A stretch of 64,000 nucleotides of DNA, taken from contig CP092863.1 of the NCBI GenBank assembly GCA_030710605.1, forward strand, positions 120,323,586-120,387,585, written 5' to 3'. Source of the DNA: Cordylochernes scorpioides (taxonomy: Eukaryota > Arthropoda > Arachnida > Pseudoscorpiones > Chernetidae). A model generated the notes under the pieces. The model ran no database searches and had not been told where the DNA came from. It saw only the letters and a list, made by a program, of their open reading frames with translations. Made by a program: the position numbers and the translations under genes. This document shows positions 54,945 through 63,934 of the stretch, in pieces; position 1 is the stretch's first letter; each line of letters starts with the position of its first letter.

Positions 54945-55155
54945 GTCGTAGAAGTACAGTCTGCATCACGCTGACGAGGGCCAACAGCCCGAAACGCGTA
55001 CTAGGTAGGCTTTTCATGATTTATCAAGAAAATGGGTTTGGCCAAATATCAGGGAACAGACTAAATCAACGTTTAGTAGATTTCTGTTCCACTAGATGGC
55101 GCTCTGCCATCTAAAAAGCTCGTGTGAGCGGTCAGGTAATGCCTTTTTCATTTTT
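54945..55155 (+). mobile_element. Relative of the hammerhead-bearing repeat
   Basis: GTACAGTCTGCATCACGCTG, ACGAGGGCCAACAGCCCG, AAACGCGTACTAGGTAGGCT, then TTTATCAAGAAAATGG, TTGGCCAAATATCAGGGAAC, TGTTCCACTAGATGGCGC and a TCAGGTAATGCC terminus. The core reads CTGACGA, stem II GGGC/GCCC is perfect and GAAA is present, but stem I does not pair, so self-cleavage is doubtful. Confidence 0.65.
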
Positions 55156-55194
55156 TTAATATAAGACTGTTTATTATATCTTCTTTATAGTGAA

Positions 55195-55701
55195 CTAGCC
55201 GATTAACCCGGGCAACGCCCGGGTTTTACCCGATTAAATGTTTTTATTCAAATACTATTCGTTACAATTATAAATTGGCGCCGTGGATGTCACTCTTGTG
55301 AAACGTCCCGCTCCAAACTTTGTGTCTGAGAAGCGATATTTTTATAGAAAGATGATCAAGCGTTTGTTTTCTGCTCGAATGAATGTTTTTCTGTTAGAAT
55401 TTTGTTCCTGCGTACAAAATAATGAACTGGTTTCACCCGTGGTCTCTGCTTTTTGTAATTTTTCCCGTTATAATTTTGTATCTGATAATCAAACATGATA
55501 CAGCAATATCGTCATCATCATTTTCTGACTAAAAATATATAGTTTTAATAATTGATTTATATATTTTTTAAAATAGCCTATCGTCTTCCCCGTATTCTTT
55601 TACCTATGTATGGAAATTTTGGTTTGAATTAGTGAACTACTGCGAATTTGTATACCGGACATACAAACAAACATACAAACATTCATTTTTATATATATAG
55701 A
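55195..55701 (-). mobile_element. Non-autonomous Helitron, minus, 507 bp, both ends intact
   Basis: The minus-strand 5' end TCTATATATATAAAAATGAA at 55701 follows host A. It ends with hairpin CCCGGGCGTTGCCCGGG, TTAATCGG and CTAG at 55195-55198, followed by host T. A short plus frame inside (55283-55498) has no helicase or Rep motif. Confidence 0.85.
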
Positions 55702-55935
55702 TATCTCTCTATATAATTTCCTTTTTCAATTTGATAAGTATATTAACAAAATCTATATAATTATACTTCTTTCGCATTAAACAATTTTCTCTATTGATTC
55801 ACAATACATTTCGGCTTAATCTCTTTCATATTTATCAAGAGTATCCCTTGATAAAATGTGCATACTTTGTTAAAAAGGAAAGATATAAATATCTACTGTG
55901 TTTATTTTTATTCATGCTTTTATTCTGCAAAAAAA
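55702..55935. other. AT-rich spacer
   Basis: No feature. Confidence 0.4.
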
Positions 55936-56262
55936 AAGCGTGATTGAATCCCACATTGTTAACTTTTTTTTTTTTAATATTTAGCTCCAATGAACCTCTG
56001 ATTCTTGCAAAAGTCCAACCCTAACCATTAAATGCAAGTAACCAAACAGGTCTCTGACACATTTGTAAGTGCAAAAGTCGAATTGCTATCTACATGTGTA
56101 GACATGTGGTCCACTTACAGTAAAAGCAGTCGCTAACTACTACGCACCATGATTATCATGGTCTGTACCATGTGTAAACATGTGGTCCACTTACAGTAAA
56201 AGCAGTCTCTAACTACTACACACCATGATTATCATGGTCTGTCTCATGTATGCTAGGGATAA
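55936..56262 (+). mobile_element. tRNA-SINE family A with duplicated tail
   Basis: Truncated head (GATTGAATCCC), body GATTCTTGCAAAAGTCCAAC, GCAAGTAACCAAACAGGTCT, CATGTGTAGACATGTGGTCC, CACCATGATTATCATGGTCT. The last ~85 bp occur twice in tandem (second copy from about 56175). Confidence 0.8.
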
Positions 56263-56404
56263 TTTTTGAAAAACGTTTTTCATAACACACGTTTTTTTTT
56301 TTTTTTTTTAGATGGACAAGCATCTACCTACCCTGCACTGGAAAGGAAGATCCAAGAGAGAGGTAGAACTTTTCTCTATAAACTATTAACTATATATTAG
56401 ATAA

Positions 56405-56477
56405 TTATAATCTTAACACACACATATTCTGTTGTTTAACACACACATATTCTGTTGTTTAACACACACATATTCTT
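56405..56477 (+). repeat. 21-bp tandem repeat, interrupted
   Basis: Units ACACACATATTCTGTTGTTTA. The array resumes at about 56745-56810 after the retroposon. Confidence 0.8.
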
Positions 56478-56744
56478 TTTTTTTTTTTTTTTTTTTTTAT
56501 ATACCGCGAGGATAGATTGGATCTACGGATCTCTCACCTGAGCAGGGGAGTACCCTCGCGGGCTTCCTTGACGCTGCTTTCGAGCGAACTCGGAACAGCC
56601 ATCCCACCATTCGCAGGGGTATTCACAAGCTAAGGATAGCCTTGCCCTCCTGATCAATGTACATAGTTTGCCCTTTTGACTCCTCGTGAGTAATTGTTGA
56701 CCAGCGGTCAATAAAAATTATTTAATTGTCAAAAAAAAATTGTC
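56478..56744 (-). mobile_element. Poly(A)-tailed retroposon of unknown source RNA
   Basis: The minus strand carries a ~22-nt poly(A) at the 3' end (56477-56498) and is inserted in the 21-bp tandem array, with ACACATATTCT on both sides. The body is GC-rich and includes AGGGCAAGGCTATCC, ACCCCTGCGAATGG, GCCCGCGAGGGTACTCCCCT and TCCTCGCGGTATAT. A 62-codon frame has no domain. Could be a processed small-RNA or mRNA 3' copy, or a SINE. Seen once in this window. Confidence 0.55.
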
Positions 56745-56884
56745 ACACATATTCTGTTGTTTAACACACACATATTCTGTTGTTTAACACACACATAATC
56801 TGTTACATATATAAATTTTTAATTTTTTGTTTGCCCCGGAAACATATATACCTATATTTCATATAACTTTCAATAAAAAAAATT

Positions 56885-57555
56885 AACAATAGGTTACACT
56901 CATGGATAAATCTTAAGGAAATGGAAAGTATTTGATATCGTCGGTCCTCTATTTTTGTTGTTATTGTTTTTTGCTTTTTGTTGGAGACACGGACAATTTT
57001 GTTCACACTTGGTTATCTCGTATGTCTTCAATAAGGTCACTGTAATATCTTTCAGAGTTATTGTCTCAATCCCGATATACATGCTGAAAGGTACAACTTC
57101 CTTAAGTGTATTGTCCATGAGTGTATATTGGTTATCTCGTAGGTCTTCAATAAGGTCACTGTAATATCTTTCAGAGTTATTGTCTCAATCCTGATATACA
57201 TGCTGAAAGGTACAACTTCCTTAAGTTTTGTCCATGAGTGTATATTGGTTATCTCGTATGTCTTCAATAAAGGTCACTGTAATATCTTCCAGAGTTATTG
57301 TCTCAGAGTGTATATTGGTTATCTCGTATGTCTTCAATAAAGGTCACTGTAATATCTTCCAGAGTTATTGTCTCAATCCCGATATACATGCTGAAAGGTA
57401 CAACTTCCTTAAGTTTTGTCCATGAGTGTATATTGGTTATCTCGTGTGTCTTCAATAAAGGTCACTGTAATATCTTCCAGAGTTATTGTCTCAATCCCGA
57501 TATACATGCTGAAAGGTACAACTTCCTTAAGTGTTGTCCATGAGTGTATATTAAC
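56885..57555 (-). mobile_element. MITE with about four to five 118-bp units, minus
   Basis: Left end TTACACTCATGGATAAATCT, AATGGAAAGTATTTGATATC, GTCGGTCC, T-rich run, GAGACACGGACAATTTTGTT, CACACTTGGTTATCTCG, several monomers (one truncated near 57300), right end TTGTCCATGAGTGTATA. Confidence 0.85.
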
Positions 57556-57814
57556 ATTACCGTGAAGGTTCTATGATTCAATTCATACTTTAGAGCAAAA
57601 TTTGCATAAATAAATTAAAGAATTGAAACTTATTTTATCTCTTTGAGCTTTAGAGGCTATCCAGAAAACATGAGATATATGCAAACATGTGTTAGGTATA
57701 TAACTTAATTCAATCTGAATTATTATATATTATGATTGTAAACTTGGTTTAAAGTTTTTTTTCTCTCTTTCCCATTGTTAACATCATATGACTATTCTAT
57801 TCACGACCTAAAAT

Positions 57815-57894
<80 letters not shown>

Positions 57895-58069
57895 AGACAA
57901 ATGTAGAAACATACATGTATGACAGCGCTAGTGTCCCTAGGGGATATAGCGCTTTAAATTGAAATAAACATTAAAGTACAGCTTTCTATAAATTCATCTG
58001 TTCTCCCTTCAATGTTGATATGTTTTTAAAATGGTGTTTAATATACTTACCTTGTTTCTGGCTTGCCGA
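57556..58069. repeat. AT-rich spacer with a long (TA)n microsatellite
   Basis: (TA)n from about 57810 to 57890. The remainder is AT-rich without features. Confidence 0.8.
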
Positions 58070-58151
58070 GGTAGCGTGGCCGAGCGGTCTAAGGCGCTGG
58101 TTTAAGGCACCAGTCTTTTCGGAGGCGTGGGTTCGAATCCCACCGCTGCCA
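58070..58151 (+). tRNA. tRNA-Leu, anticodon AAG
   Basis: 82-nt type 2 tRNA. Acceptor stem GGTAGCG (58070-58076) pairs with CGCTGCC (one G-U) before discriminator A58151. Anticodon stem CTGGT/ACCAG with loop TTAAGGC gives AAG. A long variable arm TCTTTTCGGAG is typical of leucine tRNAs. T arm GTGGG-TTCGAAT-CCCAC. A box TGGCCGAGCGG and B box GGTTCGAATCC are consensus pol III promoters. A T run after the gene acts as terminator. No intron. Likely functional. Confidence 0.93.
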
Positions 58152-58160
58152 CTTTTTTTT
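58152..58160 (+). terminator. Pol III T-run terminator of tRNA-Leu
   Basis: CTTTTTTTT immediately downstream of the discriminator base. Confidence 0.8.
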
Positions 58161-58224
58161 AATTATTATTATAGGATCTACCTATTTTGGCGGTTAGAGT
58201 TCCCGGATATGACAAATTGTATAC

Positions 58225-58904
58225 ACTTGTTTCCTGTGATGATCCTGAAACGCTGAGGAGCGCGATTACAGGGCTCTTAAAAACAGCGGCAGACCAATCT
58301 ATACAAAACTACCTTACAAGAATGGATAAATCTAAGCTATACTCTCACTACAAAGACATTCACATATCTTTCATGACGGAGGGATACCTTTTAGGGGATT
58401 TTCCTTTCCCGGTTGTAAGACTACTCGCACAAGTTAGAATACTTTCAAGTTTTTTTAGAGAAAACCACACCAAGATGCTCTGCGGTGAGGACCCGATTTG
58501 TACCTTCTGTAATTCAAAACTAAAAAATGAAATCACTCACTATATTTTTGATTGCTATGCTCTGAAAGAAGAAAGAAGAACCCTTATGCTCAAAACTGGG
58601 CAACTCTGTGCTTCACTTCCATCAATAATTGACAATATGACCCAGAATAAGTATATTGCTACGGCGTTTTATGGTTTCCACAAGTCCATATCTCAGAAGA
58701 AGGCCAAGTGACACTAACTCCTCACTTTCTTACTGCTACTCTTTTTGTGTTCTTTTTCTTGCTTCCCTCTTTCTCTTTCTTGTTTTTTTCTTTTTATTCT
58801 GCATATATCGTTATTTCCTTTGTCTCACTGCTTTGTTCTTATGCATACCTCTGGTGAATCCTGTATAGGGTCAGTGACCCTGAATAAAGGCTTTTTGTTG
58901 TTGT
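58225..58904 (+). pseudogene. 5'-truncated LINE 3' end with (TTG)n tail and 15-bp TSD
   Basis: Perfect duplication TGACAAATTGTATAC at 58210-58224 and 58905-58919. The frame from the left edge to 58711 is fully open: NYLTRMDKSKLYSHYKDI, FMTEGYLLG, then CTFCNSKLKNEITHYIFDC (C-terminal Cys-His motif), IATAFYGFHKS, stop. The 3' UTR ends TGTATAGGGTCAGTGACCCT (hairpin), GAATAAAGGC, TTTTTGTTGTTGTTG. Intact coding and perfect TSD make it the youngest LINE fragment in the window. It lies just downstream of tRNA-Leu. Confidence 0.88.
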
Positions 58905-58919
58905 TGACAAATTGTATAC

Positions 58920-59130
58920 GCGGAAGAAATACAATATTTGCTGTAGGGATTTTCTTAAATAAAATCAATCCTGGTAGATTCCTACAATCCCAAATATATA
59001 AACAAAGACTGACCTACGTCAGACATATATTGAGTGCAAATTCTTTATAAAAGATGTTGAATTTGGAGGAAATTGAAGGAAGAGAGGAAGACCTGCAATG
59101 AGCTGACTGGCAATGAGAAGTGTAGATGCT
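58920..59130 (+). pseudogene. Older retroelement ORF fragment
   Basis: A plus frame continuing beyond the LINE insert reads IFAVGIFLNKINPGRF, LTYVRHILSANSL. It is then followed by AATTGAAGGAAGAGAGGAAG, which also occurs near 53430 at a retroelement C-terminus. Probably the element into which the 58225 LINE inserted. Confidence 0.45.
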
Positions 59131-59185
59131 AATTAAGTAAAATCTAACTAACTATTAACACAAAGCAATAACGCGCCATCTATAC

Positions 59186-59467
59186 ATATAAAATAAAAGG
59201 ATTTAAAAGCGCGAATGTTTCTTTTATACATAAAGCGAACTTCTACTGTCCTTACTGCGATGAAAAAATATTGGGAGGGCTTGGCTTATCCAATACAATA
59301 TTAGAGCTCTGAGAAGCGGTCTGGTGGATTAAATTGGCGAAACCGCTGGGAGGGTTCATCACTGATGAGCCAAGCCCTCCCAATATTTTTCATCGCAGTA
59401 AGGACAGTAGAAGTTTGTTTTATGTATAAAAGAAACATTCGCGCTTTTAAATCCTTTTATTTTATAT
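59186..59467. mobile_element. Hairpin MITE with ~100-bp terminal inverted repeats
   Basis: Left arm 59186-59286 and right arm 59368-59467 are near-perfect inverses (ATATAAAATAAAAGGATTTA, AAGCGCGAATGTTTCTTTTA, TTCTACTGTCCTTACTGCGA, TGGGAGGGCTTGGCT). Loop 59287-59367 includes AGAGCTCTGAGAAGCGGTCT. Best copy of a family seen at 42150, 52570 and 53145. No coding. Confidence 0.88.
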
Positions 59468-59609
59468 CCAACTAACTATATATGCATATATAATATAAAA
59501 ATGTATTTTATTTTAAAATTATAATTTCTAGAACAAATTACTGTTTAAGTCGACCGCCAGATGTCGCGCCTTTCCCATATAAACCTTTTGTTGTTGTTTC
59601 CCGTTGGCC

Positions 59610-59784
59610 TACGTTTTGCCTACAGCCATACCACATTGAAAACACCGGTTCTCGTCCGCTCATCGAAGTTAAGCAATGTCGGTCAGTACTTGGGAGGGTG
59701 ACCACCTGGGAACACCGGGTACTGTAGGCTATTACCTTTAAAGATCACACACTTTGGTTAGTAACCCGTAAAACCATATTCTCT
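59610..59784 (+). mobile_element. 5S rRNA-derived SINE, plus, with 13-bp TSD
   Basis: Flanked by TTTCCCGTTGGCC at 59597-59609 and 59785-59797. Contains an almost complete 5S rRNA (59618-59730), then a tail ATTACCTTTAAAGATCACAC, ACTTTGGTTAGTAACCCGTA shared with the minus copy at 17704-17830. 5S-derived SINEs (SINE3-type) use the internal 5S promoter. Confidence 0.8.
59618..59730 (+). rRNA. 5S rRNA-like sequence within the SINE
   Basis: GCCTACAGCCATACCACATT, ... CGAAGTTAAGCAATGTCGG, TCAGTACTTGGGAGGGTGAC, CACCTGGGAACACCGGGTAC, TGTAGGCT. 113 nt against about 119-120 for 5S. GCCTGG is missing near 59682, at or beside the intermediate element of the pol III internal promoter (the minus copy at 17758-17830 retains it). 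A retroposed 5S, not a standard 5S gene. Confidence 0.85.
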
Positions 59785-59924
59785 TTTCCCGTTGGCCGGC
59801 TCAAATCTTTCTGTAGATATGTAAATAAGTCTTTTGTTTTCTTCATTCTTCCCGACTTAAGTCAGGTAGTACTTTCTCAAGCCTGGGTTACCTTTATGTT
59901 ACTACTACTAAAGGACACTTTGGC

Positions 59925-60855
59925 TCTGTAACTAGGTGTTGTCTTTGCAGAGAGGTTGTTCTACTGTAGCAACTCTCTGTAACTAGGTGTTGTCTTTTGC
60001 AGAGAGGTTGTTCTACTGTAGCAACTTTTTGTAAATAGGTGTTGTCCTTTACAGAGAGGTAGTTCTACTGTAGCAACTCTCTGTAACTAGGTGTTGTCCT
60101 TTACAGAGAGGTTGTTCTACTGTAGCAACTCTCTGTAACTAGGTGTTGCCTTTTGCAGAGAGGTTGTTCTACTGTAGCAACTTTTTGTAAATAGGTGTTG
60201 TCCTTTACAGAGAGGTAGTTCTACTGTAGCAACTCTCTGTAACTAGGTGATTTCTTTCACAGAGAGGTAGTTCTACTGTAGCAACTCTCTGTAACTAGGT
60301 GATTTCTTTCACAGAGAGGTAGTTCTACTGTAGCAACTCTCTGTAACTAGGTGTTGCCTTTTGCAGAGAGGTTGTTCTACTGTAGCAACTTTTTGTAAAT
60401 AGGTGTTGTCCTTTACAGAGAGGTAGTTCTACTGTAGCAACTCTCTGTAACTAGGTGTTTTCTTTCACAGAGAGGTAGTTCTACTGTAGCAACTCTCTGT
60501 AACTAGGTGTTGTCCTTTACAGAGAGGTAGTTCTACTGTAGCAACTTTCTGTAACTTGATGTTGTCTTTTACAGAGAGGTAGTTCTACTGTAGCAACTTT
60601 CTGTAACTAGGTGTTGTCCTTTACAGAGAGGTAGTTCTACTGTAGCAACTTTCTGTAACTAGGTGTTGTCTTTTACAGAAAGGTAGTTCTACTGTAGCAA
60701 CTTTCTGTAACTAGGTGTTGTCCTTTACAGAGAGGTAGTTCTACTGTAGCAACTTTCTGTAACTAGGTGTTGTCTTTTACAGAAAGGTAGTTCTACTGTA
60801 GCAACTTTCTGTAACTAGGTGTTGTCTTTTACAGAAAGGTAGTTCTACTGTATTT
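59925..60855 (+). repeat. 52-bp minisatellite, about 17-18 units
   Basis: Unit: CTCTGTAACTAGGTGTTGTC, CTTTACAGAGAGGTAGTTCT, ACTGTAGCAA. GTAGC phases at 59966, 60018 and 60070 confirm 52 bp. Variants (TTTTTGTAAATAGG, GATTTCTTTCACAG) recur in blocks. It contains a short imperfect dyad CAGAGAG...CTCTCTG across unit borders. Confidence 0.92.
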
Positions 60856-61066
60856 ATCATTATATCTACAGTGTACCCTCATAATTGTAACCTCCTTTAT
60901 AGCAGCAGTGTGGTTCTAACATCAGAATTGTTGTATATATTTATAACCTCTTATAAACTCCCTCGTAGATTTTTTATTAGACGCTGGTCTTCGGTCCAGA
61001 GTTTTTCTGCTGTGTGTAAAAAAAAAACAAGTAGGATAAAGGGAAGACGATGTAAAAAATACTTTG
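60856..61066. other. Spacer downstream of the K2P gene
   Basis: No gene. Short overlapping frames only. Confidence 0.4.
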
Positions 61067-61072
61067 TTTATT
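61067..61072 (-). terminator. Polyadenylation signal of the K2P transcript
   Basis: AATAAA on the minus strand about 80 bp after the K2P stop codon. Confidence 0.5.
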
Positions 61073-61153
61073 TGTTTTGTAAACAATGTTCTAATATGGT
61101 AGGCAGTTAGGTTGAGAGAGTATGATACAGGAAGTTGTGTTGGGCGGCGTTTG

Positions 61154-61773
61154 TTAGAGCGGTTCAAGATGTCGTAGTCCCAGACACCGCGACACTGTCC
61201 TCACTGTCGCCACGACATGATCTTGGAGCAGGTTGAAGGTCATGGCAATCAGTGATAAACCTCCGAGAAGGTATGCCGCACAGAACACCAACGGTGCTTC
61301 CATATCTCCACCAGGGACTAGATCACCAAAACCTATCGTACTTAAGGTAACAAAGCAGAAATAAGATCCATCAAGGAAATCCCAACCTTCCCAGAAGGAG
61401 AACAAAGCAGCTCCAGCACAGATATAAGCAGCAAGTACGAGGAAACAGAGAATTGGAGGGACTTGTTGGGGTTGTTCCATACAAGGGGGTGGTGGTGGAG
61501 GTAAAGGGGGTTCTGGTGGAAGTTTTGTCCGCCACGCTGGTAGGTCCAGGGAGTTGTGAGAGTCCTGGAGAGCGATGTGATGGACTTGGTATTGATCTGG
61601 TGGCTTGATGGGACTCCGACGGGAACAGCAACGCGCGTAGACGCACCGCACAACACGGGCCAGGGAGTTCCCCACGTGTGTCAGGAATAGGAACATGAGC
61701 GGAATCCCGACTAGAGCATAGGCGATCGTGGCCAGCTTACCCCAGCTGGTCCTTGGTGACACGTTTCCATAAC
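61154..61773 (-). CDS. Two-pore-domain (K2P) potassium channel, 3' terminal exon
   Basis: Plasma-membrane leak K+ channel subunit, partial. The minus-strand exon begins at 61773 after acceptor TGTGTGTAG, inside the first-pore GYG: the exon starts GT, so an upstream G completes Gly (phase 1), followed by YGNVSP. This is a location where many K2P genes have an intron. M2 about 18-40 of the open frame (LATIAYALVGIPLMFLFL), cytoplasmic loop about 41-112 with a proline run (PPEPPLPPPPPP), M3 about 112-132, pore 2 filter TLSTIGFGD at 147-155, M4 about 165-187 (LVFCAAYLLGGLSLIAMTF), and a short C-terminus ending RHLEPL. K2P channels function as dimers. Exons for the N-terminus, M1 and pore 1 front half are not found in 61.8-64.0 kb, so they lie beyond the window. 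Subfamily not assigned with confidence. Confidence 0.92.
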
Positions 61774-62024
61774 CTACACACAGCACATCACATTAACCTA
61801 CATCGAACTACTACGTATCAACATACATGTCAACATACTTGTCAACAACCCAGGATTCTAGAGAGAGTTTTATCACAATGAGTTTATTTTTAATAATATT
61901 ATTTGTATTTTTAAACGCGTTTTCCACAATTTTATCATGAATAGAGAGATTGTATATAACATGATTATGATTAATATATTTTATCTTAGAACTTTTTTTA
62001 AAATTATTTAGTCATTGTAAAAAA
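61774..62024 (-). other. Intron of the K2P gene (3' part)
   Basis: Begins with the acceptor pyrimidine/GT-rich tract on the minus strand. No exon visible. Everything to 64000 is presumed intron or upstream sequence. Confidence 0.6.
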
Positions 62025-62851
62025 CTAGAAGAATGCCCCGGCTTCGCCCGAGAAATCCCCCGAGTGAAGTATCCTTCATACTGAAAGTACATCAATAATA
62101 AATAGTAGAAGTGCCATAGAATAGCAATACAGAAGAAACACATAAACTACAGGAAAAAAAGTGTGTAATGGCAAAAATTGTATTATATTAATGTTTAGGT
62201 ATTTGATTTAATTATTTTTTGCAATCCATTTAGTTGTTTCAAAATTAATATAGTTTAAATAGACGGCAGCTTTTCCACCAAACCCCCATTAACCTTTGAA
62301 ATTGCCTGAGTTGAGTGACTGACTGTAAAGAATCCTGACTGCGATGCCCATCTTCTTAGTAAGAATAAAAAAAGGTTTATAAAAAATATTAATCCAAAAT
62401 ACTGGCATGTAAATATTTTTCTGTAAAAAAATAAAAGAGCATATGGAAATATTAGGCAAGCATATGTGTTCGCTAATGATTGCGACTGCATTTTAAACGA
62501 TTTTAAAAAAGAGATTTAAACAAATAAAGGCCAGAACAAAAATTAATAAAAAATATGAAATCCATTATTTACATACATTCACAAAAGCAAACGATGACAG
62601 AATTGATGACTCTGATACCTGTATTTTTTAATAGTTGTAAAATATTTTACACTGATGGCATTGTAACGTGGTTAATTTATTTACATAATTTTTAGATTGT
62701 ATTGATTTACATAAGTTGTTAATTATGGCATAGCTATGTACGTAGATGTACTTTTAAGGTAGACCGTGACAGAGAATAAAGGCCTTTCGTGTTTACCTCG
62801 TGTCTATTTTGAAACCCGACAATATATTTTTGAGATATATCTAAATAGATA
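62025..62851 (-). mobile_element. Helitron 3' end in K2P intron (5' boundary tentative)
   Basis: The minus-strand 3' terminus has hairpin TCGGGCGAAGCCGGGGC, ATTCTT and CTAG at 62025-62028, followed by host T. A candidate 5' end TCTATTTAGATATATC at 62851 follows host A, but sits in a palindrome and is uncertain. Confidence 0.5.
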
Positions 62852-63139
62852 CATTCCATAAACTTAATAATAGAAAAAAAACTAAAAATGTAAATATATA
62901 TATCATATACTTTTAAAATAATTTTAAAAAAATCAAATTTAATTTTCTTTTCGCAATTTCATTTATAAATATCCACATTGCATATCTATATTTGTAAACA
63001 CATATTTTAAGAAACAATCCATGTTTTTAATCAAGCTTGTTGAAGAAGGATTAATACTTGAAAGCTTGTATTTAAAAAAAAGAAAGAAAATCATTGTGAA
63101 AAAATATTTGTAGTTTTTTTTTTAAGATATAAAATAGTT
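62852..63139. other. AT-rich spacer
   Basis: Contains TTGAAGAAGGATTAATACTT then GAAAGCTTGT near 63040-63070, similar to decayed PLE/hammerhead-type termini. No gene. Confidence 0.4.
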
Positions 63140-63420
63140 ATATACACACACACAAAAGGCTTTATTAAGAAACACTGGTCTTATTGAGTATTCTCCCCGA
63201 GATTTCAAGAGAGATAGGCCTGTGAAAGTGGGGAATATACAGAAGAAGAAAGAAAATGTAAGTATGATATATACATACACATACATTAAAACATAACAAC
63301 AAAAGCCCCCATTAAGACCCAAAGTCTAAATAGTTAAATATAAATTTTTAAAATTGGCCTGTTGAATATTCCTTAGCTAGAAAGCCTTCCTTTAAAAAAC
63401 AGAATACATAACACAAAGAT
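63140..63420 (-). mobile_element. Two LINE 3' tails, minus, side by side
   Basis: First: (GT)n, AATAAAGCC, hairpin with AAGACCAGTGTTTCTT (63143-63290 reversed). Second: (GTT)n-like, GGGGGCTTTTG, GACTTTGGGTCTTAATG reversed (63290-63420). Both have the hairpin-then-AATAAA 3' organisation of the local LINE group. Confidence 0.5.
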
Positions 63421-63934
63421 ATAGGAAATATATTTTAAAACTCTAACAGATACATTTCGTAATTTCACATACAATCCTTAATAGCTCTAAACATAATGTA
63501 TAAAAATACAAACCCGAACAAACTATGGTCGGATACAACAAGAAAAAGTTTTATGGACCGGATTAAAGGAATGAGACCGTAATAACGGGGTTTAAAATAG
63601 CCATCTTAACGTGCTGTATAAAGTCTTATAGAAATGTATCAGATGTTTGGTGAAATACAGCAAGAAGACAGTAATGGCGACATTCATTCTCACGATAATA
63701 CTGGAACAATAGCCTTAACTATTGGAGAGAAATAGTTAACCCGGTGTGTGGTTAAAAGAGAGGGTTTAGGCTACCATTGTTTATTTACAACAATGAACTT
63801 TATCCCGGTCTTCCCCATTCTATAACAATGGGGGATTTGATATTTTCAACTCGCAGAGTATATTTGCTGCTCTAGATTTTCTTACTGTTATTTCTATTTA
63901 AAAATATTCGAAAAATCTTACGCAATACTATGAA
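63421..63934. other. Spacer
   Basis: No exon, repeat or RNA gene recognised. Confidence 0.4.

Larger units (their letters stand above)
59548..59870 (+). repeat. Dispersed repeat family C, interrupted by the 5S-SINE
   Basis: CGACCGCCAGATGTCGCGCC, TTGTTGTTGTTTCCCGTTGG, [5S-SINE], CGGCTCAAATCTTTCTGTAG, ATATGTAAATAAGTCTTTTG, GTCAGGTAGTACTTTCTCAA. Uninterrupted paralogue at 20007-20205. Confidence 0.8.

Noticed and set aside
55283..55498. 71-codon gene inside the Helitron
   Set aside because: No domain and located wholly inside a non-autonomous element. No Rep/helicase similarity.
56478..56744. U1 snRNA pseudogene
   Set aside because: Short matches exist on both strands (ACCTGAGCAGGGGAGTACC plus; AGGGCAAGGCT and ACCCCTGCGA minus), but they are on opposite strands and cannot belong to one U1 copy.
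61342..61656. Alternative minus-frame proteins overlapping the K2P exon
   Set aside because: Out-of-frame shadows of the K2P coding sequence.
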